Assembly (NCBI GenBank): GCA_036936605.1
Contig: JAUPFV010000003.1
Coordinates: 153,234,997 to 153,298,996 of the forward strand
Direction of reading: 5' to 3'
Length of the DNA: 64,000 bases
Source: Limnanthes douglasii subsp. nivea
Lineage: Eukaryota > Streptophyta > Magnoliopsida > Brassicales > Limnanthaceae
The position numbers were made by a program, and so were the translations under genes. The notes beneath the pieces are model-generated. The model saw only the letters and a program-made list of their open reading frames with translations, ran no database searches and was not told where the DNA came from. Shown in pieces: positions 46,601 to 56,839 of the stretch (position 1 is its first letter; each line of letters opens with the position of its first letter).

Positions 46601-46768
46601 TAGTAAAGGTTCAATCCTTAGTGTTACCTTGATATTCGAATATTTTCGAATATTTGGAATTTGTAATATACTAATGTGAAATTTGTTACCTTGATATTCG
46701 AATATTTGGAATTTGTAATATACTAATGTGAAATTTGATGTCCGAATAGTAAAGGTTCAATCCTTAGT
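46595..46768. repeat. nested tandem duplications next to the TRIM
   Basis: TCCGAATAGTAAAGGTTCAA occurs at 46595 and again at 46741. Between them, GTTACCTTGATATTCGAATA...GTGAAATTTG is repeated at 46623 and 46685. GGTTCAATCC resembles a pol III B box, but no A box or tRNA fold is convincing. Confidence 0.75.
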
Positions 46769-46959
46769 ACTAATGTGAAATTCAATCGTTACGATATTTC
46801 ATTTATGCATAAATTTGATATTTGATATGATTGTGTTTAGTAGATCATGAATTACACTAAAATGCGAGAAGATTGTTATTTATTTTAGTGTAATTGGATC
46901 GACTAGTCGACTAATTTAATCATGATATTTTATCAAACAAGTCGTATTGTGCGGAGTGC

Positions 46960-47460
46960 ACGCTTGTTAGATTAAATCATTAATAGCGGGGTCAAGGGAC
47001 GGAGCCCCTTGCGGGATCCAAGGGGTGGAGCCCCTGACTTGGGTCGAGCTGACCTGTTAGCTTGAAATTTTTTTATTTTGGTTAAATCGGCTATTGTTGC
47101 AAGTCAACAAAATTTCGAAATTGAAAATTTGACCGTTTTATTCAAATTTTAAATTTCAGCCGTTTTATTACAAAACCAGTTTAGAGACCTTAACTGCCCT
47201 AACTTCCAAACTGTTTTTTTTGTTGGTCGAATTTATAAATATGGGTTCTGTTGAAAAAGGAGATCATATCATTTTCATCCTCTCTATTCAAAATTGTATC
47301 TCTGATTTTATCAAATTGAAATTTTTGGAGAACCCCAAAAATATTTCAATAAGAAATTGTTTACAAGACTTTAGAGATTATCCGGAAACGAAACACTGTT
47401 TTCTACAAAAAAAAAACCATACAAAATTATAGTCCTTAATTTCTGAACAGTGTTTAGGAC
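46960..47460 (+). repeat. LTR-like fragment with GGAGCCCC repeats
   Basis: Contains GGGACGGAGCCCCTTGCGGG and GGGGTGGAGCCCCTGA, a GC-rich direct repeat I associate with plant copia LTRs, followed 180 bp later by TTTATAAATATGGG (TATA-like) and an AT-rich tail with an A-run at 47408. No partner LTR or primer site was found, so it could be a solo LTR or a fragment. Confidence 0.45.
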
Positions 47461-48120
47461 TTAATTATGTCATGTATTAGGTCACTTAAAACACTTAGTG
47501 TTTTGATTCGTCGGGTCCGGCTTCAACCGCTCCTTCAAGCCTCAATAAAATTCATTAAAATAAGCCCTAAACACAAGGGCAAGTTCAAGCCTTTAACAGA
47601 AAACATGTTAAAATCGTGTTAAATTATCCCAAAGACAACTCATTTATTCATTTTAGACACATAATACAATTATGGATAATATTATACAAATTTGATATCC
47701 CTATATAGACAATTGTATATCCTCTACAACTATTAATAATCATATCTATCATGAAAGAAAAAAATATATATATAAAAAAAAAAAAAATGCAAAAGCAAAA
47801 ACATTAAAAAAATTATATTATTTACCATTTATGTCTCACATTTTATATACTTGAATGGACTTCTGAGAAAATTTTCCTAGCGAAGAAGTCACACCTTTTA
47901 AAAAATGTGATTTGAAAATCGACAAAATATATCCTCTCGATTGCATCGGGTGAATGATAATATACTCTGCGCAAAACATATATGATATAATTGATAAATT
48001 AAGTTAGTTCCTGATTTTTAGGGTACTGGGAGTTTTTATTTCAGTTATATGTACGGCTACCTAAGTTATTTGTTTCATTCATTTGAATTTTTTTTCTTTA
48101 ATTTATTTTTAGAATCTAAC
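47461..48120. other. intergenic DNA and probable LTR end of the decayed copia at 48121
   Basis: AT-rich, with a short (AT)n/A-run at 47767-47787. The end AATCTAACA (48112-48120) followed by TCTCGTATCAGAGGC looks like a mutated LTR end plus primer site. Confidence 0.4.
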
Positions 48121-49945
48121 ATCTCGTATCAGAGGCAAAAATAGGAAAACATTATTTTGGGAAAATGAGATCAGAAAGAAGTAGCGGTTTCTCTTAATCT
48201 ACTTCGTTCGGAAGATGCTCATAGAGACTCTACTTCTTTCGAAGGAATATTGGACGGTTGTGGAATATGGATTTTCACAACGAGTGTTAGGGGATGTCTT
48301 GCCTCTACAATAAAATAAGACGTTGGAGGAGATGCAGTTGAAGGATCTCAAAATCTCATAATTATTTGAGACCTGAAATAACGATAACGCACGAGGAGAC
48401 CTCAAAGGAGCTCTGGGATTCGATGAAAATAAAGTGTCAAAGAAACGTTTGAGTACATAGAGTGCAACTAAATCGGTTAAGAAAAGAGTTTAGGATCTTT
48501 ACGATTAAGCAAGTTGAATCAATCAAGGATTACTTTCGTCGAATAATGGTGATTGCAAATGACATGAGGAATTTAGGAAAATATATGACTGATGTCATGA
48601 TCGTAAAGAAAATATTGGGAACTCTCGATGAGAAATTCATTTAAGAGGTTTGCTTCATTAAAGAAGCAAAAGACATTGATTCATTCTCAGTTGATGCCCT
48701 AAAGTTCACTTCTTGTACATGAATGAAAATTGATAAAAGAGGGAGATGAACAAATAACACTTACAGTCTCAACATATGGAGGATATTGAGGTAGAGAAAC
48801 ATGACGATATGGAGGAATAAGATGATATGGAGGCAGAGGAAGAGGTCCTAAATCCTAAAATAAAGAAAACATTTAATGCTATAAATGTCATCATTTAGTA
48901 CATTATTAATATGAGTGCCAAAGATCGGCAAATCAAGTGACTTATGCAGATGAAAAGGAAATATAAGAGATGTTACTTATGACCTATATTGAAAATCCAG
49001 AAGATAAGAAAGAAGACATATGGTTTCTAGACTCAAGTTGCAACAATCATATGTTTGGTGATTCAAGTATGTTAAGTGAAATAGAATAAGGTTTTAGAAG
49101 GATATATAGGTTGTGACATCATAAAAGGATGGAAGTAGTTAGAAAAGGAACTGTAAGACTAATTTTTGGAGGAATCAATCATGTGGTAGAAGATGTGTCC
49201 ATAATGTACCTGATTTGAAAAGCAACCTTCTCTATTCTGGTAAGCTTCAAGAGAGAGGTTTGGATGTGTTAATAAAATCAAATCAATCCATAATCTATCA
49301 TCCTACGAAATGTCTTATCATAAAGTGCAGGATGACATCAAACAGGATGTTGATAATAACATCAAGCATACAGTCAATCAATTTAGAGATGTTTTTAAAA
49401 ACTAATGTCTAAGACCAGTATCAGTTTTGGCAAAGAAGATACGGACATCTCAACTATACGGGATTAAAGGCTTTTAGCAACAAAGAGATGGTGAGAGGCA
49501 TGACGAGACTTACTGAAACCAAAGTTGTATGTACATATTTTCTGAAATAAAAAAAGGAAAGAGATGTTATTCCATATTACATATTAGAGTTAGTTCACTC
49601 TGATATTTGTCGTCCAATTTCTCCAACTTTTAATGGTGGAAAATAATATTTCATATGCTTTATTGATGATTTTAGTAGAAAGTTATGGGTACAATTTATG
49701 GCATACAAAACTGTTGCTTTTAGTCTCATTAAAGATTTTAAAAGTCGTGTAGAAAAGGAATATGGTTTATCTATTAACTTTTTGAGAACAAATCATGGTG
49801 GTGAGTTGACACTGAATGACTTCATCGAGTTTTGCAATGCGAATGAGATGAAAAGAAAAATTACTACATTTTATACGTGACCACAAAATGGTGTCCCCGA
49901 GAGGAAAAAAAGAATTGTGTTGAACAAGGTGAGGAGTTTATAAGC
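48121..49945 (+). pseudogene. decayed copia gag-protease-integrase
   Basis: A primer-like CGTATCAGAGGC is at 48126. Gag follows, with LRKEFRIFTIKQVESIKDYF (about 48470-48530), KKILGTLDEKF and EAKDIDSFSVDAL. Protease reads WFLDSSCNNHM (about 49020), and integrase reads ELVHSDICRPISP, FIDDFSRKLW, LRTNHGGEL and QNGVPERKKRIV (about 49585-49925). Catalytic Asp in RTDNGG is changed to Asn (RTNHGG). Stops and frameshifts are numerous. RT is absent; sequence changes type at about 49945. A different copia lineage from the repeated family in this window. Confidence 0.8.
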
Positions 49946-50249
49946 AGTAGGATATGAAGAAACTATTTAGATAATAAGAGTTCTAGAGTTATATTTTTAA
50001 TGGTTCTAGAGTTATATTTTGTTTTGCTAGACGTTTGGATCATATCAGTAAGATATTTCTAGAGTGAAGAGAGGGAAATAGTTATCGGAAGACGAAAGTC
50101 AATGATGGTTCAATGTTATCGGATTATCATGACTACGTTGATGGTTTCACGACTTTTACTTGTATGTATAGTAAAAATTGGGTATTGGATTCGGTTCTTG
50201 CATTCCAGATGACTTCCAATACGTATTGTTTTAAATAAAATATATTTTT

Positions 50250-52600
50250 ATAGATGGAAAGGTAATCGTCGAGGATTATGAATCATGTGTTGTCATAAGA
50301 ATGAGAACTACTTTGATCAAGTTGTATAGAGAACTTGAGAATGTAATAACAAACATGCCTAAATTTAAACAAAACCTTATTTACCACAGAATGTTAGATA
50401 AGGAAAGTTTTACTTATCAAGGTGGAAACTATATACATATTTTCTTTTACTGCCCACTTGTTAATACCAAAATATATTGGAATAATAGTGTGTTACCTAT
50501 AGAAGGGTTCTAGTGGTCTTTTATGGAAAAATATTAAACCAAGTTTTTGGTATTTGAATCTTGAGCATGTAAATCAGAAGAGCCTTATTGAGCTAATTAA
50601 AGGATGGTTATTGGAGGAGAAACATCTTCAGATTGTAAAAAAAACCAACGAATGGTCTACCTAGAAATCATGAACTGGGTATTCAATTTCCACTGGAGTG
50701 ACACAATATCAATTGTGCATGCTGCTTTCTGTGATCATAGCCTCCCGCTTATTCAAAATTCCGATCTGCATCGATGACTTCATATCTCAAACAAAATTTT
50801 CAAATGGACCAATACTTCCGTTTTATTATCTCACACTGGATAAAGATTTAAAGATAACCGATGACCTACTTGAGCCATACAAGTTTTGGAAACATAAGTT
50901 CGCCTTCATTTCTTGGGACTAGGAGAATGACAAAGCAATATCTGAAGCCAACCCATCAAGATTGAACCTCGTCTGGAGGAGTAATCGTAAGTTTTCTTTT
51001 TAAATTTATCGTTCTAAATTTTAGTTTCAACTAGTGTTATCTTTATTTGTTATCAGTTTCTATATTATGATCAGAAATCTTGAGGCGCTATGCCATTCGT
51101 CGGGAGAAAGCGAAATAAATTTTCCTCAAGCTTTCTTCCTAGGTTGAAAAAAAATGGAACAATGTTTTTCAAACCTAACGATCATATTTAGAGCTCTACT
51201 TCCTGAGAATTTGATGGAGCTACTTAATCGTCGACATGAAGTTAGATGGTTAGTCTATCCATACTATAAAGTATTCTTAGCAATTTGCAATAGGTCCGGT
51301 ACCCATCTTCTGTAAAAGAAGAAGGCAAAAAAGAAAAAAAAAAGGTAGCTAACACATATAGTGCTAGCCCTTCAGTAGATCTGAAGCAAAAAGATTCAAA
51401 GACGAAAATGAAAAAAAAGAAATCTCTCCACTATTGAAGAAGGAATAAAAGATGAACCTTCTTCAGAAAAGAAGAAAACAAATGCTCATTCGGAAAAGAA
51501 AGGTACCACTAAAACAACTCTGCAACTAAAGATATTTTTGAAGGGGTATTGTACAATGATGACAAAGTTTTGGTTGCAGAGAATTAACAAATTCATCAAA
51601 AAGAAAATGAAGTAAGTATTGAAGACGTTGTCAATCAGCAAAACAAAGCTATTGATGTAGGAGATGACTCAACCAATGATCACTTTAATCCCGACAACTT
51701 TATTAACTTCTACGAATCACAAAAGCTTGTGGAAGACAAAGATCCCATCGTTCAGGAGATTCAAGATCATCTGTGTAATCTTGGTAGAAGATGTACACCT
51801 GCTACCTCCGAAGCGTATCTCTTGAGGTTAATGTTCCTACAACCTCCGTAGCTTTTATTCCTAGACCTATCCCCGTTGTCTCTCCTCTTGTGGAACCATT
51901 CGAAGACGTTATTACCGATCTTCAACCTTTTAATAATCTCAATGTTACAGCGCAAAATCTGACTCAAGAAATTGAATCTTCTCAAGGTCATTTAAATCAC
52001 ATGGCTAAAGAAATGGTTCACTATAAAGGTATTGATGCAGCTGAGCAAAAGATGAGGGAGATCTTTGGGGACCTTGTAATGGAGTAGTTTTATCAATTTC
52101 AAATGGCCCCGTCTAAATTTCTCAGAGGTCTTCTCCACGTTAAGAAGTATCTTAAAGTAGTCCATCAAAAAGAAAAAGAAGATCTCAACACTTCATGTCA
52201 TAATGAAATAGATCAACTCAAGGCTAAAACATTATAAAGAGTTAGTTGCATAAAACAAATTGAGGACCTTCAAGTTTCTTTCAACAATAGTGAGGCAGAG
52301 AAGAAAAGACTGTCAGATGACATGCCAATGATGAGTGTGCAAAAGATATGTGGTCACTTTTGTTGAGGATGAGTGTGCAAAAGACATGTTGGGAGCTATC
52401 AATAATGGAAAAGAACAAAAAAATCATCACACTCCTTTGTGAAATCCATGCCACATATCCTATAATCGATCTTTCCAACTTTGGAAGTGAAGTCCTCATC
52501 GAACGGCGTCCTAGTGAAGCTTAAAATCCTGTTCCAAGCTCCTTATCCGAAGAGGAAGATTCAAAAGAGGATTCTGAAGAGAGCTCGAGGACGAGTAATT
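50250..52600 (+). pseudogene. ancient copy of the gypsy antisense-type ORF
   Basis: Plus-strand relic collinear with 19834-22767. It has QLCMLLSVIIASRLFKIPIC (about 50711-50770), FYYLTLDKDLKITDDLLEPY (about 50820-50880), ENDKAISEANPSRLNLVWRS up to a GT splice donor (50986), a basic/Lys-rich region, a probable coiled coil (about 51950-52430) and an acidic tail EEEDSKEDSEESS (about 52550-52590). Protein similarity to the younger copies is low but follows the same order. Many stops. No gypsy pol is present next to it, so the rest of the parent element is lost. Confidence 0.7.
50987..51074 (+). other. predicted 88-bp intron in the antisense-type ORF relic
   Basis: Donor TAATC|GTAAGTTT, acceptor TATTATGATCAG|AAAT. 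It follows LVWRSN, the same position as SIWRSD before the 80-bp introns at 21205 and 31487. Confidence 0.65.
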
Positions 52601-52828
52601 TTACTATATTTTTTTTGTACGTGTCATATCATTATTGTAACAATTTTTTAATAGATGTCTTTTTACTTTGTATCTTGGAAATTACACTATACTCGTTGAA
52701 TTAAATTAAATGACAAATATATTTATGGTTTAATTTCTTCAAGTTATATTCTCATTTGAATATTATTTATATTAGTTATTCATAGTGAAAACATAGCATG
52801 ATATTTTAAATAATAATTACAATGTGTA

Positions 52829-52983
52829 ACACTTCAAATATTATAGTGTGTTTAGTGGATGTAGTACTTCAAACTTTATAGTCCGTTTAATGGACGTAGC
52901 ACTTTGAATATTATCATCCATTTAATGGACGTAGCACTTCGAATATTATAGTGCGTTTAACGGACGTAGCACTTCGAATATGG
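52829..52983. repeat. 35-bp minisatellite, about 4.4 units
   Basis: Unit ACTTCGAATATTATAGTGCG + TTTAACGGACGTAGC, with starts near 52829, 52866, 52901, 52936 and 52971 (partial). Confidence 0.9.
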
Positions 52984-53117
52984 TTACTTCTTCGAAAAGT
53001 GTATTCAACACTTCAGAACACTCTACTCTTGGTCAACCTCAAAGATGATCATTCTTTTATTAGTTACCAAAATAGTTTAAACAAGAACTCGTGAACAATA
53101 ATTGACCAAAATATGAA

Positions 53118-53688
53118 TTTTATTGATGTGGGATGTGGGACTTTAGTCGCACCTAACAATCCTCCTTTCGAACAAAGTATCACTCTAGCCTCCTCTCAAT
53201 TGACTTCCATCTGCCTACTCTAATCAGGTGGAGAGAAACCTGAACTCTAGAGCATCTTTACTCCATCTTTAGATGAATCCGCACCGCTCCATGATCAAGT
53301 CACCTCCTTGATGAGCCATCTGGCGCTCCATCTATCCAGCAAATCAATCACCTTGGGTATGGCTCCTGTCAAGATGTTCGGCATATCTTGAGAATTTCAC
53401 CCGCATCATCACAACCCACCACATCGCGTTTAGTCTGGACCTAGTGCTCTGATACCATTTGTAAGGAATTGGGGTCCGCATATTCCGCCTTTGTATATAA
53501 GTAAGAATACTTCGATCTCCAACACTAGTGTGATATTGTCCGCTTTGGACCCACTGGCCCGCACGGCTTTGCTTTTGGTCCACTTCCAAAAGGCCTCACA
53601 GTAATGGAGATGTATTCTTAACTTATATACTGATCTTTCTTCCCATGTTTAACCAATGCGGGATGTGATACTTTGGTCGCACCTAACA
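53118..53688 (-). mobile_element. second TRIM-type element, minus strand, 3' LTR truncated
   Basis: On the minus strand: 5' LTR 53688-53460 (229 bp, TGTTAGGTGCGACCAAAG to ATTCCTTACA), primer site TGGTATCAGAGC (53457-53446), a ~290-bp non-coding internal domain, purine tract AAAGGAGGAT (53168-53159), then the first ~40 bp of the 3' LTR (53158-53118), beyond which similarity stops. The LTR shares CCAAAAGCAAAGCCGTGCG and AAAGCGGACAATATC with the TRIM at 45981, so both belong to a related group. No coding capacity. Confidence 0.87.
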
Positions 53689-54021
53689 CTCTGTACGGAA
53701 CCAATTGTTCTGCTGTTGTAAATACGCCACCAGTCCGTCGCCAAAAAACAAATCAAAAGCTAGAGTGCGGTCGAAAGGGAGTTTGTCCACGTGGGCGGAA
53801 GGGAAATCTAGAATATCGTTAGACAGTTTGGGGAGGGTATCAACGCGGCCGTTAGGGGTGTGTTGGAGAGATAAGAAGCTGCCGGAGAGGGAGTGGGCTG
53901 GGTTTCCCAGATTTAGTTTTCCTAGAGCTAGTGCTCCAGTAGATGGTATTCCCTGAGCTAGTTTTAAGGAAGAAACTCCATCTGATAGTGCTTCTATCTC
54001 TGATAAATCATCACTTACTCC
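53689..54021 (-). pseudogene. unrecognised exon-like open segment cut by the TRIM
   Basis: 111 codons are open on the minus strand from 54021 (after a TAA at 54022-54024) until the TRIM LTR at 53688. Pieces include GVSDDLSEIEALSDGVSS, LALGKLNLGNPAHSLSG, SLQHTPNGRVDTLPKLSNDI and LPFDRTLAFDLFFGDGLVAY. There is no internal Met. Composition is balanced and GC is higher than the surroundings, unlike random intergenic DNA. I do not recognise the family. It looks like part of a host exon into which the TRIM inserted, but a transposon origin is not excluded. Confidence 0.45.
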
Positions 54022-54209
54022 TTACGCTGACAATTTGCTTGTTAATGGAGGGTTCTTCACATAGAAGCAGATGCTTTAGGAGCCAAAAGTGGTTTTGAAG
54101 GAACAAAACAACTATCCCATCGGCTGCATGTTTGCGGGTACATGACTGGAAACAGAAACACCCGATGCTTACTTAAAAGCCGAAAAGACTGAGGTAGACC
54201 AAACGGGTT

Positions 54210-54520
54210 GCTTGTTAATCGCTACTTCGTCTCTCTCGACTATCACCTTTTGTTCTATTTTTCTGCCATTTAGTCTCTCGACAAAAAAAAGCACGGGTGA
54301 TTACTATCAAAAATCTATAATTTGAATCTCTGCGCGTGGTTTTTGTCTTAGTGCTGCCACGTGTCACTATAGTTAAATGATTTTTGTTTTATAAATATTT
54401 TTTTAATTTTTTATTTCACTTTTACCCCTTCAATTTAATATTTTTTTAATATATTTTTTATTTTTTTATTTTTATATTTTTTTTTTCAAAACATACTCTA
54501 TCAAAATTTCATATTCTTTT
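54210..54520 (+). repeat. left terminal inverted repeat
   Basis: Inverted partner of 55777-56076, similar over nearly the full length. Differences are mostly in T-runs and around 54290-54310. Confidence 0.85.
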
Positions 54521-54546
54521 ACTAGATGCCACCCTATAGACATGTC

Positions 54547-54553
54547 TATAAAA
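54547..54553 (+). promoter_or_regulatory. TATA box of the captured O-methyltransferase gene
   Basis: TATAAAA about 60 bp before the ATG at 54609, with an A-rich leader between. This suggests the capture included promoter and 5' UTR. Confidence 0.5.
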
Positions 54554-54608
54554 TAGAAAGAGGACCATATTATCTACAAAAGATAAATGCTCCAAGAAGA
54601 AAGATAAA

Positions 54609-55006
54609 ATGGAATACTCTACAAATTTTAACAAGGAAAACAACCTAGAAAGTTATTCAAAGTTATGCAACTTGCCATGGGTTCAGTGTTTCCAATGACA
54701 GTGAAAACAGCAGAGGAGCTTGGCTTCTTTTAAATCTTAGCTAGAGAGGGCACAGGTGCCAGGCTCTCTGCTACACAAATTGTTGACAAACTGTCGCACT
54801 GCAACAACACAGAAGCAGCTGCTTCACTTGAAAGGATCCTTGTTCTGTTGGTCAGCCACAGCGTTCTTTCTTGATCTCTGGCAGATAATGGTACAAGATT
54901 ATTTTGCCTCATTCCCGGAGCCATGTACTTTGTGCCAAATCAAGATGGAGTCTTTTTAGCACCCTACTTGAGCTGTATCTAAGATTTCGTCCATATGAAG
55001 ACCTGG
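54609..55006 (+). pseudogene. caffeic acid O-methyltransferase-like gene, first-exon fragment
   Basis: The frame from ATG (MEYSTNFNKENNLESYSK), then after a frameshift near 54664, reads the plant COMT dimerisation domain: MQLAMGSVFPMTVKTAEELG, ILAREGTGARLSATQIVDKL, ASLERILVLLVSHSVLS and FVPNQDGVFLAPYLS. Family members methylate phenylpropanoid hydroxyls with S-adenosylmethionine. This part mediates dimer contacts and substrate fit, and the SAM-binding domain is absent. Stops: TAA near 54730, TGA near 54872, TAA near 54978. Weak similarity continues to VHMKTW (about 55006). It sits between the TIRs, so it was carried in as a captured, now dead, segment. Confidence 0.85.
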
Positions 55007-55776
55007 TTTGTTGCTCTCCCTTGTACCAACATATATAGGCGCTTGATATTTATATATATTCATAAAACCATTTTAAATATCTGTACATTGTGTTCGACAG
55101 GTCTCATTTAAAAGAACCGGTTCTTAAAGGAGGAAGTCCCATTTAATAAAGAACATGGTATGAACAACAACAACTCTAGTTTAGAAATTCTAGTCAAACT
55201 AGAAGAAAAAACGAAAATCCAGGCTCTTATAGATTCAGTATAGGAGGGAGTTTCAGGCAGATTTTCAAAAACAAAAATGGAAAATAAATTTCAACACCAA
55301 CGACGAAGACTATTGAAGAGAATCGGAAAATCCTGCATAAATTGAACCACAAAATCGTTGTATCAGATGTTGTTTTTAAGAATCGGTGGAGTTAGTGAGT
55401 TCTTCGGATTTATGGTTTTTTAACTCTGAAATGATAGACTCTGTTTCTAGCCAGAGATTTTCTCAGCCGTTTTTAGATTTTTACTGCCTTCTTCCGATTC
55501 GAATTAAGCTGCGAGAAGATCGGTTTCTGAAATTACTATTATTTCTAGATTTGTAGATTTTAGAGGTAAATCGAAAAAAATGTGTAATTAGTGTAAAAGA
55601 GGAAAGAAATAGACGAATTTGGTTGCCGATTGCTCTAAGAACGGTTCAATGGTTTGCTAACAGAGATAAAAGGTCTCAGATTAATAAAACAGATCAATGC
55701 GACCCAACAGGATAATACGGTCTTTCAATCATTCTTTTAGAGAAAAGAAACGGAAAACAAAAGAAAAGGAAAATAG
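55007..55776. other. interior of the long-TIR element, no gene recognised
   Basis: AT-rich, with a stretch (about 55400-55560) that on the minus strand resembles a plant 5' UTR. No coding similarity was found. Confidence 0.4.
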
Positions 55777-56076
55777 AGTATGAAATTTTGATATACTCTC
55801 TTTTGAGAAAAAATAAGTATAAAAATAAAATAATATTAAATAATATTAAAAAAATACTAAATTGAAAGGATAAAAGTAGAATTAGAAGTCGAGGGACTAC
55901 CTATAAAACAAAAATCATTTAACTATCCTGACACGTGCAGAACCAAGACAAAACACACGTGTGGGGTCTGAAATTATAGATTTTCGATAGTCGAAAGATC
56001 CTGACTCATGAATAATTTGTCGAGGGACTAAATGGAAGAAAACGTGATAGTCGAGAGACGAAGTAACGATTTAAGC
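55777..56076 (-). repeat. right terminal inverted repeat
   Basis: Inverted partner of 54210-54520. Its outer end is CGATTTAAGC at 56067-56076. Confidence 0.85.
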
Positions 56077-56498
56077 CTCCATTTATATAATATGTTTTTC
56101 ATTAGTACAAATACATGTATCCTGTGTAAAAACGGTATATATGTGTGTTGCGTCAAATTTATGTTTGTATATAACATTAACAAACACTATATATATAAAT
56201 AAAATTACAACGGGTTTTTACCGTCCTTATGAACTATTTTATACCATTGTCCAACCATTTAATCGGCATCCGGCCCAAAATATATAAATATCCTAAAAAA
56301 TTAAGTAGTTTTATATATAGCACCAATTGACGGACAAGAGCAATGTTTATAGTTTTGATGTTATTTTTCTTGAGCTTATGCTCCTAGACCTCACTCTAGT
56401 CTCGAAATAGCTGCTCGACCTCACCGTAGCCACCTAACAGTTGTTCGTCCTCACCGTAGCTACCAAATCGAAGCTAAATCCACAGATCATTCTAGTTC
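56077..56498. other. intergenic DNA with a 30-bp imperfect triplication
   Basis: 56385-56475 contains three related units around CTCGACCTCACCGTAGCYAC. The remainder is AT-rich and empty. Confidence 0.5.
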
Positions 56499-56760
56499 GA
56501 GGAGACAAAAGGTTTTGATTCCTTTTGCTTGCAGATTATCAGGCCATCGAGGAGTGCTCTGACTCATGCTTGGAGAGAGGTAAGCTTCCCGTATATATTA
56601 CCATACCCAACAATTAATCTACCATTTTTATCTTTAATACCACCCGTAGCATCCCCATTAGTCATAGAAGAGCCATCAAAATTATTTCTCTGATTAAAGG
56701 CTCGCGAATTCATGCGAGACTGAATTGATCATTCTGAATAATAGATTTTAATCTTCTAAC
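56499..56760 (-). pseudogene. RNase H-like (RVT_3-type) fragment
   Basis: The minus strand reads NNFDGSSMTNGDATGGIKDK, NGRLIVGYGNIYGKLTSLQA, stop, VRALLDGLIICK. This matches the RNase H-like domain found at the end of plant non-LTR elements or alone: FDG with the first catalytic Asp, GG(I/V)xRD, GxLTSLxAE. The stop replaces the catalytic Glu (AE to A*). About 65 codons remain. Origin, LINE or host RNase H-like gene, cannot be decided. Confidence 0.55.
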
Positions 56761-56839
56761 AAAAGACTTGTTCATGATTTCTTGTATATTTCAACAAAGA
56801 ATTCTAATCATCTTAAATTGGAGTAAGCATGTTTGTTAT

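Larger units (their letters stand above)
54210..56076. mobile_element. long-TIR DNA element carrying a host gene fragment (Pack-MULE-like)
   Basis: Terminal inverted repeats of about 300 bp (54210-54520 and 55777-56076). Reading inward, both have GCTT(GT)TAATCG(C/T)TACTTCG, CTCTCGACTATCAC, CCATTTAGTC(T/C)CTCGAC, AAATCTATAATTT, a CACGTGTCA block and AGTTAAATGATTTTTGTTTT. The interior (54521-55776) contains the promoter, leader and first exon of an O-methyltransferase gene and no transposase. Long TIRs plus a captured gene segment fit Pack-MULEs. I found no clear 9-bp target duplication, so the superfamily is an inference. Confidence 0.72.

Noticed and set aside
46595..46625. Possible tRNA-derived SINE, from GGTTCAATCC resembling a pol III B box
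   Set aside because: No A box at the expected distance, no tRNA-like fold, and no terminal A-rich or simple-repeat tail.
52829..52983. CRISPR-like or centromeric satellite
   Set aside because: Only about four 35-bp units with no unique spacers; a local minisatellite.
53705..53956. 83-codon plus-strand frame rich in Lys/Arg/Ser
   Set aside because: It lies opposite the longer open minus-strand segment, which has the more natural protein composition; the plus frame is probably its shadow.
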